DNA of 10,514 bases from Hyphomicrobium_A sp041659545 (lineage in GTDB: Bacteria > Pseudomonadota > Alphaproteobacteria > Rhizobiales > Hyphomicrobiaceae): NCBI GenBank assembly GCA_041659545.1, contig JBAZYB010000147.1, positions 1 to 10,514 on the forward strand, written 5' to 3'. Position numbers and translations under genes: made by a program. Below the pieces are notes generated by a model. That model worked only from the letters and a program-made list of their open reading frames with translations. It had not been told where the DNA came from and ran no database searches. Of this stretch, positions 1-7,642 are shown one piece after another (the stretch's first letter is position 1; each line of letters opens with the position of its first letter).

Positions 1-97
1 CATTCAGCTCGGCCGGCGTGATGCCGCCTGCATCAAACGCAAACGCCCCAACGCTAAACGCAGCAACCGCAAACGAGGCCGATGCAAACCCGCCCAT
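1..97 (-). CDS. Small phage protein with Phe-initiated pentapeptide repeats (partial, runs off left edge)
   Basis: Only the first 32 codons are in the window. The ATG (95-97) shares one base with the TGA of the upstream structural gene (TGATG), so it is probably translated by coupling or reinitiation. The visible protein is almost entirely four five-residue units that each begin with Phe: FASAS, FAVAA, FSVGA, FAFDA (residues 4-23), followed by GGITPAEL. This spacing suggests a short beta-rich or hydrophobic strand segment rather than a signal peptide, because there is no positively charged start. I do not recognise a named family with certainty. Small genes of this type directly behind a tail-fibre-like gene would fit a virion or fibre-associated role, but that is inferred from position only. 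The open frame is uninterrupted to the window edge, which is short evidence on its own. Confidence 0.5.
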   Translation of the reverse strand, partial: MGGFASASFAVAAFSVGAFAFDAGGITPAELN

Positions 98-3000
98 CAC
101 GCGCCCCGCCACAAGTCGTCAGCCGTGCCATCACCGGCAATGGCCGCGCCGTTCATGCGTTTGGCGTCTGCCCAGATCGGGGCGGCCTGGGCAGCGGCCA
201 GCACTGCCGCCGCGTTCTCAGCCGCCGTAGGTGCCGCCTCGGTCAGTGACCTGCTGGCATGTGTCCACACATCAGCCGGGGTAATCCCAGCCGAAGTCAG
301 CGTGCGCGATGCGTTGAGCCAAACCGCGTCGGCCACACTCGCCGCGTCAGGTGGCGTGGTTGGCGCGACATATCCGGCAGTCGCAAGCCGGGTGCTCACC
401 GCAGCATCCATGTTGGCCAATTCGACCGTCAGATTTGACCGCACCGCCACTGCAATGCCAGCCTCTGATGCGGGCGTGTAGCCAGAGGTGGCCAGCCTGG
501 AACTGACAGCCACATCCATGTTGGCCAGCTCGCCAGTCAATTCCAGCCGCACAGCCGCCGCAATCTCAGCCTCAGTCGGTGCCACCCCGCCAATGCTGTC
601 AAGCTGCACCGCCCGTGTGGTGGTGTAGCCCTGCGAAGTCATGCCAGTCTGCACCTTGGCAGGCACGTCGGCAATATCACCAGTAATCACATTCACCCCG
701 CCCACAGTGACAACACTTGATACCACGTGGTCAACTATTGGGAAAATGCTACCCACCGTAGTATCGAGAATGTCTTCTATTGAGCCTGTCACTGAATCGT
801 GGCCGTATCCCCCGGTGATCTTGAGGGGCACCAGTGTGTTGGTGTTGACAATTTTAAACAACGTCACTATGTAATTGGCCTGGTCAACCGCCGTGATGAT
901 GCTCCCATCATCCACAATGCCAGCCGCTGTGGCCAGCCAATAAACGTTGTACGCATAAATCTGTGCCCAGCTCACAGTACCACCAGGGATGTTCATCTGC
1001 ATACGGTCCACCGCATCCACAATGCTAATGTCTGTCACCAATGAGCCATCAATCGCGTTGGTGCCGTACACGGGGTCAGTCTCCTGCGCCACGGTGTAAT
1101 CTTTGACAGCGTTGGTGGCCAGTATTCCGCAGGTGCCCGCGTTGGCAATCTCGATGAACTCTTTTGCCGCTGTGCCAGCACAGTAAGCCACACGCAGGCG
1201 AATCTGCCTGCTGCCCACCGCTGGCACGGTGTCTGTCCATACGTAGCTGGTGGTCGATGTCCCCAGCGCAAGCTGCACGCTGTTGGTCACATCGTAGATT
1301 TGCACCAGGCTGCCAGCAATCAGGCCGTTGACCGTGAAACTCTGCACAATGTCAGGAACCGGGCGCACGTAGGTCGTGCCATCGTCTGCCGTCATCACTG
1401 AAAAGTCGCCATGAGGTTCTGTGCCATCAAGCACGCGAACGCCTTTCAGTGCCGCGCCAACATCGCCGTATAACGTGCCGCGCACCGTCTTGAAGTCAGA
1501 ACCATCGACGCGCACCAGGTCATGCCAGTCGAAGGTTTGTTTGCCCTCAAAGCTGCCAGCCTGCTCGCATGAGTAGCGCAGCCATTGCATGATCTGAGTG
1601 CCTGTCAGACCCGTAGCGGTGATGGTAATGCTCCACGCCTTACTCTGCCAGGTAACTGGGCTTGCGCCATGGTCAGTGATGGTGAGTGCGCGTGCAGTGG
1701 CATCTGACGCCACGCCGTTGGGCACAGCTTGCAGCCCCACCACATAGAGCTGATCTTCCAGCGTGCCGTAGGTGCCAACGACATCAACCTCGGCCTGATC
1801 GTAGCCGTCCTTCTGGATTTTGAGCACCAGATAGTCCCGGCGGTCAAAGTTGCCATGCGTGGCATCGCCATAGATTTGCACCAGTTGATCCATCGGCCCG
1901 GTGTTGGCAGCATTGGTCATCGTGCCGTCATGCGACTGGATGTAGCGCACCTGATGCCCAGCCTCGGTGCCTGATGTCAGCATGGCGCAATAAGCCATGG
2001 TGAGTGCGCCGTCGTAATACGCCAGCCCGTCGCGTGTCCAGTAAGCCAAACCCGCTGAAATCTCCCAGCCAGCTTGCAGCCGCACCGAGTTGGGGCCATT
2101 GGTGATGAGCGGGAACGCCTTGTTTTGCAAACTGGCTTCGGTGCGCCACGCCTGCACCATGAACGAGTACCAGTTTTGGCCCGTGGTGTTGGCTCCAATG
2201 GTGAAACGCTTTGTGGCAATGTCCACCGTGGCCGTGGTGCCAAAGGTTAATCCAGCGGGCGCAATGAATGAGTTATCCACCACTTGCTGCACCGTGACGG
2301 CCTGCACAGCCGCGCCCACCGCCACACCCGTCACCCGGATCGGGATGTAGCCATCTTGCAAAATGGTGTAGTCAATGGTTTTATCAGTGGTGTAGAGAAT
2401 TGACCAGTCAAACGTCGTGCCAGAGCTGGTGATGCTGTCAAGCACTGTTTGCGTGGTGGTGGTGAAAATCTTGAGCTGCGAGCCTGCCACCAGCCCCGCG
2501 AACGACAACCCTTGGTAAACCGGCGGCGTGTCAACGGTAATGTTGGGGCCTGAATTGACGTAGGACACCCCGGCGGCAAGGCTCACGGTGACAGCGCCAC
2601 CCGAGATATTGACCAGCGTGATGGTGTCACCAAAACTGGCCGTGCCAAAGTTGAACATGCCCACCGCGTTGAATTGCAGGGTGATCGCCCCCACCGTGGG
2701 CGCGTAGGTGCCCGCCGTGTTGAATTGCAAGGTGCCACCGGACAGGCGCTTGCCGCTGTAGGTCAGGTAGCCGTCACAAATGATTGTCTGGCCTGTTGTC
2801 TGGTTGAAGTTGTTGCCCTCTACCGTGGTGGTTGGTTCGTCATAGCCGACGTTGGCAATCTGCGCGGCCCAGTATTGCCCGCCTTCATAGACTTCTTGAA
2901 GCGAATGAGGCTCGGTAAGCGTGGTGGTTTTGGATGCTCCGTTGAAGGCAATGCCAGTGCGTGCCGCCACCGTCGCCTCTGCTGCAATCGCATAGGCATT

Positions 3001-4431
3001 GGTGTCCATGGTGATGTCTTCCACGGATCGCTTTGACCACGCACTCGACTTTTGCAGAAACTTGAATCCGTACTTGCGCACCTTGAACGTGAACGGGGCA
3101 TAGAGCGTTTCAACACTTGCCACGCTGTTGGCAGCAGCCGCCATGTATTTGGCATAGGGAATGGGAAGGCCATTGCCAGTACCAATCACGCCCGTGTAAG
3201 AGCCGCTGGCGTCAGTTGCTACCGCGACGATCCGGGTGGGGTCTTTGGCGGCGGTCTTTCCTGACAGGATGCCGCCGTCGCCGTTGACATCGTACACAGC
3301 CACGGAAGCACCTTCAATGGCGACGGCGGCTGAATTCTTGATAGCCAGATCAACGGTGTAGCCACGATAGATTTTGCCGTCAGGCAAATCCATGATCTCA
3401 TCAAAATCAGCATCGAGGTCTGAGTACCAATAAGCAATGGCAGACCACGGATTTGAAGGAAGCAGATTCCAGAGGTAAACCACCCCTTGCCCGGTGCGCG
3501 CCATGAAGTTGTAGAGAAACATCTCATAAGTGGCAGGCGTAATGGACGTGTGGTCGATGATGTCGCCACCGTTGATGGTGTAGCTGCCATCCGCACGCGG
3601 GGAAATGCTGCCAATGTTGTTGGCCATCACGGGCGCGCCGTAGAGACCAAACGAGGCATCAAGCCCAGATGATGTGTTATGCGGGAAGCAGCGTGTATTT
3701 TTCACCGTGTCCGCAGCTTGAAGCTGAAACACGATGCCAATAATCACGCAGTCGTAAAGCTCCACGCCCGAGGAAATGGCGTAGGCGGTGTAATTCAGCC
3801 GCGCGGCGCTATTGGCGCTGTCAGCAGCCCGCCGCTTGATGTCCAGCACCGTGCCGTAGAGCCGCACTTTGCCTTTCCAGGTCAGCTCCCAATAACCAGT
3901 CGTCGGGCCTTTGCCGATGATGGCACCACCCTCCGTGCCGTTGTAAGGGAAAGCATCACTGGCCACATTGCCCGCGTGAAAATAGCTGCCTGCATCAGTC
4001 ACAAGATAATGGGATGCGGTCGTGAAAATCATGTTCTCACGTTCCTGGCACAAAGCGCCACCAGACAGCAGGCGCACCGGAGCGGAGAAGTTGCAAACAC
4101 GGGAAGTAGCGTCTGCGGAAGACCATGCTGCGTAGGTAGGCACGGCAGCCACAATGTCCGAAATACGGTACAGAATCACAAAAGTCGATGTCGCGCTGGG
4201 AGCTGTTGCCCACGCATTCTTGGGCACCAGCGCGGTCGCCGTGTTGGAGGCAATCACCCGGCTTTGGCCAGCGCCAGTACCCGTCTTGATCCACACCACA
4301 TAGTCAATAAACTCGTCCACCGTCCACGCTTTTGACGAGCAGACAAGACTGGTCGTTGTGCCAGACGTGGCTGTGCCGCTGTCCTTGCCAGAATTGATCT
4401 GGATTTGGGAGGCGGTGTAGGTGATTGCCAT
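97..4431 (-). CDS. Large modular phage structural protein, probably tail fibre / appendage (1444 aa)
   Basis: This is a 1444-residue virion-type protein rich in Gly, Ala, Thr, Ser and Val, with few Lys and no signal peptide or membrane segment. The start MAITYTASQI lies 14 bases after the terminase stop; the ribosome site is weak. Residues 1-330 contain aromatic and Gly/Ser/Thr-rich beta-type sequence. Residues 356-415 look like an Ig-like or carboxypeptidase-regulatory-like beta domain (TVDLAIKN...GASVAVYDVNGDGG...DASGSYTG). Residues 568-593 hold two LQFN strands 17 residues apart. Residues 641-762 and 1031-1166 look like two divergent copies of one domain pair (GLVAGS or GLIAGS, then a Trp-containing segment). 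The C-terminus carries two 36-residue repeats (1287-1358) and two 18-residue repeats around ASRTLT/ASRSLT (1370-1405), resembling the low-complexity repeats of phage fibre proteins. Receptor binding is possible but unproven; a neck or decoration role cannot be excluded. The downstream gene overlaps its stop. Confidence 0.7.
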   Translation of the reverse strand: MAITYTASQIQINSGKDSGTATSGTTTSLVCSSKAWTVDEFIDYVVWIKTGTGAGQSRVIASNTATALVPKNAWATAPSATSTFVILYRISDIVAAVPTYAAWSSADATSRVCNFSAPVRLLSGGALCQERENMIFTTASHYLVTDAGSYFHAGNVASDAFPYNGTEGGAIIGKGPTTGYWELTWKGKVRLYGTVLDIKRRAADSANSAARLNYTAYAISSGVELYDCVIIGIVFQLQAADTVKNTRCFPHNTSSGLDASFGLYGAPVMANNIGSISPRADGSYTINGGDIIDHTSITPATYEMFLYNFMARTGQGVVYLWNLLPSNPWSAIAYWYSDLDADFDEIMDLPDGKIYRGYTVDLAIKNSAAVAIEGASVAVYDVNGDGGILSGKTAAKDPTRIVAVATDASGSYTGVIGTGNGLPIPYAKYMAAAANSVASVETLYAPFTFKVRKYGFKFLQKSSAWSKRSVEDITMDTNAYAIAAEATVAARTGIAFNGASKTTTLTEPHSLQEVYEGGQYWAAQIANVGYDEPTTTVEGNNFNQTTGQTIICDGYLTYSGKRLSGGTLQFNTAGTYAPTVGAITLQFNAVGMFNFGTASFGDTITLVNISGGAVTVSLAAGVSYVNSGPNITVDTPPVYQGLSFAGLVAGSQLKIFTTTTQTVLDSITSSGTTFDWSILYTTDKTIDYTILQDGYIPIRVTGVAVGAAVQAVTVQQVVDNSFIAPAGLTFGTTATVDIATKRFTIGANTTGQNWYSFMVQAWRTEASLQNKAFPLITNGPNSVRLQAGWEISAGLAYWTRDGLAYYDGALTMAYCAMLTSGTEAGHQVRYIQSHDGTMTNAANTGPMDQLVQIYGDATHGNFDRRDYLVLKIQKDGYDQAEVDVVGTYGTLEDQLYVVGLQAVPNGVASDATARALTITDHGASPVTWQSKAWSITITATGLTGTQIMQWLRYSCEQAGSFEGKQTFDWHDLVRVDGSDFKTVRGTLYGDVGAALKGVRVLDGTEPHGDFSVMTADDGTTYVRPVPDIVQSFTVNGLIAGSLVQIYDVTNSVQLALGTSTTSYVWTDTVPAVGSRQIRLRVAYCAGTAAKEFIEIANAGTCGILATNAVKDYTVAQETDPVYGTNAIDGSLVTDISIVDAVDRMQMNIPGGTVSWAQIYAYNVYWLATAAGIVDDGSIITAVDQANYIVTLFKIVNTNTLVPLKITGGYGHDSVTGSIEDILDTTVGSIFPIVDHVVSSVVTVGGVNVITGDIADVPAKVQTGMTSQGYTTTRAVQLDSIGGVAPTEAEIAAAVRLELTGELANMDVAVSSRLATSGYTPASEAGIAVAVRSNLTVELANMDAAVSTRLATAGYVAPTTPPDAASVADAVWLNASRTLTSAGITPADVWTHASRSLTEAAPTAAENAAAVLAAAQAAPIWADAKRMNGAAIAGDGTADDLWRGA
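217..324 (-). repeat. Two tandem 18-residue repeats (VW..ASR(T/S)LT) in the structural protein
   Basis: Residues 1370-1387 and 1388-1405 align without gaps on the pattern V-W-x-x-A-S-R-(T/S)-L-T, each copy followed by a Pro- and Ala-containing linker. The unit is half the length of the 36-residue repeat immediately before it, which suggests one underlying 18-residue period in this C-terminal tail. Confidence 0.6.
358..573 (-). repeat. Two tandem 36-residue repeats in the C-terminus of the structural protein
   Basis: Unit 1 is residues 1287-1322 (466-573) and unit 2 is residues 1323-1358 (358-465). They share EA-x-I-A-x-AVR, ELANMD, AVS-(S/T)-RLAT-(S/A)-GY and a Pro-containing linker at identical spacing. 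The DNA also repeats: the 15-base stretch catccatgttggcca occurs at 405-419 and 513-527, exactly 108 bases apart, so the duplication is fairly recent or conserved. Such heptad-like Ala/Leu/Val repeats are common in phage fibre stalks (general knowledge); a trimeric stalk here is inference. Confidence 0.8.
2653..2730 (-). repeat. Short duplicated LQFN strand motif inside the structural protein
   Basis: The motif LQFN occurs at residues 568-571 and 585-588. In DNA the 11-mer gttgaattgca appears at 2668-2678 and 2719-2729, 51 bases (17 codons) apart. The intervening sequence is Gly/Thr-rich, as expected for beta strands joined by turns. Confidence 0.5.
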
Positions 4432-4445
4432 GGGTTATTTCACAA

Positions 4446-6047
4446 TCAATTCAAACTCATCAATTCAGGGCTTCCCAGCAAACTCTCCCTCGACGCCTTG
4501 CGCTGCTGGATCACCGCCGGCGCATCGGCCAGCCCGCGCGTCAGCAAGGCATACACCGCAGCGCACGTCGCATCAAACAAGTCATCGCCAATCTTCTGGT
4601 CCACCATCTGAAAACTGCTGTAGCTGGCCTGCGTGGGCAGCGCCTTCATGTTGCCCAACTGACGCATAAACGCCAGCCAGGCCTTGTCCTCCTGGTCCCA
4701 GCCCGTGTCCACATAGGGAAAGGCGGCGCGGTTGTTGTGAAAAGCCTCGCGCACCGCGCTGGCCATCACATGCTTGGTCATGCCCTCAAAGCGCATCGGC
4801 GCAAACGCCCACATGCCCCAGGCGCTGGCATTGCTTTGGCCCTCATTTACCGTCTCGCGGTTCACCTCGGTCAGGCCCCTGCGAAACAAGTCGTCATTCA
4901 CCGCCGTCATCATCCCCACCCCGTAGGCGTCGCCAATGGCGTAGTCGGGCCGGAAGTAATCCCAAATCGCCACCAGATCCTGGCGCAGCGTGGCATCACT
5001 CACGCCGGGTTCCCACAACTTCACATAAGGAAAAGTCAGCCAGTTGCCCATCACCTCCACAATCACCAGCGCGCTTTTTGATGCCTCCGGCGTCTCGCCG
5101 TGGCCGGTGTGGTCATACCCCAGCCCAATCAAGCCCCGGCGCTTGTAGCGCTGGCCCGGCAACGGCTCGGCCCGCTCCAGCCCAGCCTCCAGCCCCAGCG
5201 CACAGGCGCGGCGAATGTGCTCTTCCCAGATCCAGTTGCGCGCCTTGATGTTCTTGCAAAGGAACTGGCGTATGTACTCTTCGGGGCTCTGCTGCAACTG
5301 CATGCTCTTGGCCCAATCGGCATCCACCATGCCCATCTGCACGCCCAGGTGCACATTCACCGCGGGCAAGGGGTGATATTCACCGGTGTCAATCAGCCGC
5401 TGCAACACGTCCGCCCCTTTGAACACCCCGCTGATGCGAATCGACGGCTTGAACTTCTTCTCCCGCGTGTCCACCCCCAGCCGCCGCGCCGCGCCCAACA
5501 TCGGCAAAAAGCGCGACAGCAGCCGGTCCTGCGGCATGTCGTCGGTCTCTTCCAGGCTGGCGATCGTGATCGAATCCCCGTCAATCTGGCTCATGATCCC
5601 GTAGGCGCTGCTCTTGCTCAAATTCGCAAACTGATACCCCGTGTCCCGCAACTGAATCCGACCATTCTGGTAATGCACAAACGCCTTCAGCGCCGGGCTG
5701 CGCTTGATGGCGTCGGTCTGGTAATTCAGATTGTTCTGGCTCTGCTGCATCCGTGGCGCCACGATGCCGCACTCCTGGTGCGAGTTGGTCGCCAGCTGCT
5801 CCAGGATGTAAATCTCCTTCACCGCCGTTTTGCCCGTGCGCCGGCTCGAATAGTCCACCGTGTTCGGGTGCAGGTCCATCTCGTGCATCTTCAGGCACTG
5901 CATCGGGTCCAGCTCCACGTTGTGAATGTGCTTGTGCCACAGCGCATGCGGCCTGATACCCGTTTCCGGGTCAGGCACTGCGAACCGCATGATCTCCCGC
6001 TCGGCAACGATGGAAGACTTGCGGCGCTCTGTGGCGGTTGAACGCAT
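4446..6047 (-). CDS. terL: Phage terminase large subunit (533 aa; ATPase plus nuclease)
   Basis: This is the DNA-packaging motor: an N-terminal ATPase translocates phage DNA into the prohead and a C-terminal RNase H-like nuclease cuts the concatemer. Length 533 is usual for the family. The Walker A segment is SSRRTGKT (residues 67-74), preceded by a basic and Gln/Met-rich adenine-side region around 48-60. The Walker B-like strand is ITIASLEETDD (160-170), with E166/E167 as the acid pair. Nuclease acids appear in order: D312 in GYDHTG, D373 in IGDAYG, and D488/D492 in GDDLFDATCAA. The start at 6047 lies one base after the stop of the RyR gene (6049), so translation is probably coupled; a strong ribosome site is not seen. 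The portal gene normally expected next is absent here; a large structural gene follows after 14 bases. The assignment rests on the full motif set and is firm, though the subfamily is not determined. Confidence 0.9.
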   Translation of the reverse strand: MRSTATERRKSSIVAEREIMRFAVPDPETGIRPHALWHKHIHNVELDPMQCLKMHEMDLHPNTVDYSSRRTGKTAVKEIYILEQLATNSHQECGIVAPRMQQSQNNLNYQTDAIKRSPALKAFVHYQNGRIQLRDTGYQFANLSKSSAYGIMSQIDGDSITIASLEETDDMPQDRLLSRFLPMLGAARRLGVDTREKKFKPSIRISGVFKGADVLQRLIDTGEYHPLPAVNVHLGVQMGMVDADWAKSMQLQQSPEEYIRQFLCKNIKARNWIWEEHIRRACALGLEAGLERAEPLPGQRYKRRGLIGLGYDHTGHGETPEASKSALVIVEVMGNWLTFPYVKLWEPGVSDATLRQDLVAIWDYFRPDYAIGDAYGVGMMTAVNDDLFRRGLTEVNRETVNEGQSNASAWGMWAFAPMRFEGMTKHVMASAVREAFHNNRAAFPYVDTGWDQEDKAWLAFMRQLGNMKALPTQASYSSFQMVDQKIGDDLFDATCAAVYALLTRGLADAPAVIQQRKASRESLLGSPELMSLN

Positions 6048-6048
6048 G

Positions 6049-6606
6049 TCAGTCAGCAGCTACCGGCATAGTCGCCAACAGCGCATGTATCGCGTTGATC
6101 GAAACTGCCTTATCAGCTTCCGGCGCTGGCAACAGGCGCATCGCGGTTTCCATCTGCTTCAACTCGGCTTCTGTGTCCGCGCCAACCAGGCCCACCAGAG
6201 CAGCGCGCAGCATTCCAATACCGCCGTCCGCCTTTGCAGCTGTCATGCCTTGACCTCGCAACGCATGCACCACGGCACGGAAAATGAAGTCCTTGGCCTG
6301 CTGCTCGCGGGGCAACTCCGCAAACGGCACGATGCACGGATGCTCTTTCTTTTCCGGGTCTTTCACCGGCCCGTATTTCCAGCCCTCATCGAGCTTTTGC
6401 TTCATCCAGCTGATATGACTGGCCTCGGGGCCAAAGTCCCCCATGGTGTGCAGATCCACACCCATGCGAGCGCTAGAGCGCTGCCACTCTGGCGCATCGT
6501 CCCAGGCGGGCTGGCTGTTGTCGCCCAGAGCCTGGCAGTAAGCCCGGTTCACCTCATGGCAAACCCGGGCAATTTCATTCATAGAGAGCAAAGTTCCGCG
6601 TGTCAT
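6049..6606 (-). CDS. RyR-domain phage protein (185 aa)
   Basis: Residues 10-117 match the RyR domain (named from ryanodine receptors, also found in bacterial and phage proteins). The recognisable path is IARVCHEVNRAYC, then WDDAPEWQRSSA, SHISWMKQK, GWKYGPVKDPEKKEHPC, VPFAELPREQQAKD and FRAVVHAL. The domain in animals binds regulatory ligands or forms protein contacts; its bacterial role is not known to me, so no activity is assigned. The C-terminal part (about 125-185) is a separate helical segment with Glu/Met/Leu-rich sequence. The start at 6606 overlaps the previous stop as ATGA and has a strong GGGAGGGG ribosome site 5 bases upstream, which decides it over the internal ATG at 6582. The gene ends one base before the terminase start. 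Its position between two packaging genes suggests an accessory role in packaging or an unrelated passenger gene carried in the operon. Confidence 0.85.
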   Translation of the reverse strand: MTRGTLLSMNEIARVCHEVNRAYCQALGDNSQPAWDDAPEWQRSSARMGVDLHTMGDFGPEASHISWMKQKLDEGWKYGPVKDPEKKEHPCIVPFAELPREQQAKDFIFRAVVHALRGQGMTAAKADGGIGMLRAALVGLVGADTEAELKQMETAMRLLPAPEADKAVSINAIHALLATMPVAAD

Positions 6607-7553
6607 GATTTCCCCTCCCGCGCTTCATGCGCAACTAAAACCGGGTCCGCCTTCGTCGCCTTGTCGGCAGCGGCCAGCATGTCCCGCGCGCCGCCCATCA
6701 CGGCCAGCATGCGGGTGTTGAAATCGCTCAGCGTCTCGCGCGTCTTGTCGTCCAGCTTCAAAACGCCGTGCTGCTCGTCTTCCTCGGGGTCGGCCGCGCG
6801 CACCGTCATGCCCAGGTCGCCCATGCTCAGGCCCAGGCGGCTCACAAAATCAGAAATGGCTTTCAGCGCCGGGTGCGCCTGGCGGTCGTAGATGTACTTG
6901 CGCTTGCCGTCCTCATCCAGGTACGAAAGCGTTTGGCTGTTGCCCTCGCGGTCCAGCTCCACCCGCGGCTGGGTGATCACCACACCATCGCCCAGCACCT
7001 GTTGCATCAGCATCTGCAGCATCGCCGTCAGGCCCGACTGCAAATCGGCGTGCAGCCCGGCAAGTACTCGCGGGTTTCGGCTCTCAAACGCCGCATGGTG
7101 CAGCATGAAAATCTCGGTCTGCTTCACGCAAGCCGCCTGCGCACCGCACCAGGTGCGATCCACATCGCAGCGCTCGCAAAAACTGTACTTGTCGGGCCGC
7201 GCCGGAAAGTAAGTGGCCGTCTTCGCCGCCATGCCATGCTTCATCGCGTTAAAGCGCGTGCGCAAAACGGCGTCAGCATTCGGGTGCCCTTCAAGGTTCT
7301 TGCCCACCTTGGCCAACCCCTCCGGCGTGCGCGGCCCGGTTGACGCCTGATGCGCCTTCATCAGCGCCCGCGCCCAAGCCGCCTGCGGCTGATCAGTGGC
7401 GCCACACTTTGGGCAAGTGGCGAAATAGCGAAACGGATGATGCTCCAGCTCCGGCGCATCCTCGATCAAATCCGGCTCCGCCTCCCAGGCGTGCTTGCAC
7501 CCGTCACACCGAAAGTTGACCTGCGATTGTTGAGCTGTCCAGTCATGCGCCAT
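6603..7553 (-). CDS. Zinc-ribbon phage protein in the small-terminase position (316 aa)
   Basis: No catalytic domain is recognised. The N-terminus has a zinc-ribbon pattern: C16-x2-C19 (CDGC) and C47-x2-C50 (CPKC). Residues 70-107 carry the motif STGPRTPEG...RTRFNAMKHG, a pattern often seen in phage and prophage proteins of unknown function. A second cysteine cluster lies at C126-x2-C129-x6-C136-x5-C142. The rest is mainly helical, with an acidic stretch at 255-262. I chose ATG 7553 (MAHDWTAQQ). The upstream in-frame TTG at 7607 would place the start inside the terminator T-tract and add an improbable Trp/Phe-rich leader. The gene overlaps the RyR gene by 4 bases and heads the terminase operon, so a DNA-recognition (small terminase) role is plausible by position and the two putative metal sites. 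It lacks an obvious helix-turn-helix, so this remains inference. Confidence 0.75.
   Translation of the reverse strand: MAHDWTAQQSQVNFRCDGCKHAWEAEPDLIEDAPELEHHPFRYFATCPKCGATDQPQAAWARALMKAHQASTGPRTPEGLAKVGKNLEGHPNADAVLRTRFNAMKHGMAAKTATYFPARPDKYSFCERCDVDRTWCGAQAACVKQTEIFMLHHAAFESRNPRVLAGLHADLQSGLTAMLQMLMQQVLGDGVVITQPRVELDREGNSQTLSYLDEDGKRKYIYDRQAHPALKAISDFVSRLGLSMGDLGMTVRAADPEEDEQHGVLKLDDKTRETLSDFNTRMLAVMGGARDMLAAADKATKADPVLVAHEAREGKS
6612..6619 (-). promoter_or_regulatory. Strong ribosome binding site for the RyR gene
   Basis: The minus strand reads GGGAGGGG here, 5 bases before the ATG at 6606 and inside the last codons of the preceding gene. It is the clearest ribosome site in the packaging operon and fixes the RyR start at the ATGA overlap. 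Confidence 0.75.
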
Positions 7554-7604
7554 GACACCCAGTTTGCCCACCAACCACCGCCAAAAAAAGCCCCCAAACT
7601 GGCA

Positions 7605-7639
7605 CAAAAAAAGGCCCGAACCGTCGCCAGTTCAGGCCT
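7605..7639 (-). terminator. Rho-independent terminator after the 158-aa gene
   Basis: On the minus strand a 10-base-pair stem (7630-7639 pairing with 7612-7621, AGGCCTGAAC with GTTCGGGCCT, one G-U wobble) encloses an 8-base loop and runs directly into seven T residues (7612-7606). The plus strand has no T-tract after the stem, so it acts leftward. It lies 89 bases beyond the stop of the 158-aa gene and about 50 bases before the start of the zinc-ribbon gene, separating the integration side from the packaging operon. Confidence 0.85.
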
Positions 7640-7642
7640 GAA

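Noticed and set aside
3679..4335. Plus-strand 218-codon open frame inside the structural gene
   Set aside because: It is antisense to a continuous 1444-codon frame with clear protein-like repeats, and has no supported start or domain.
5100..6041. Long plus-strand open frame (313 codons) opposite terL
   Set aside because: It lies entirely antisense to a motif-complete terminase, and its translation is His/Arg/Leu/Pro-rich with no domain, as expected for a shadow frame in GC-rich DNA.
5926..6891. Plus-strand open frame of 321 codons across the RyR gene and its neighbours
   Set aside because: It crosses three well-supported minus-strand genes and shows low-complexity Ser/Arg-rich sequence without recognisable domains.
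7554..7607. Upstream TTG start for the zinc-ribbon gene, adding 18 residues
   Set aside because: TTG is a weak start, the segment overlaps the terminator T-tract, and its translation is an unlikely Phe/Trp/Gly-rich leader; ATG 7553 gives a normal N-terminus.
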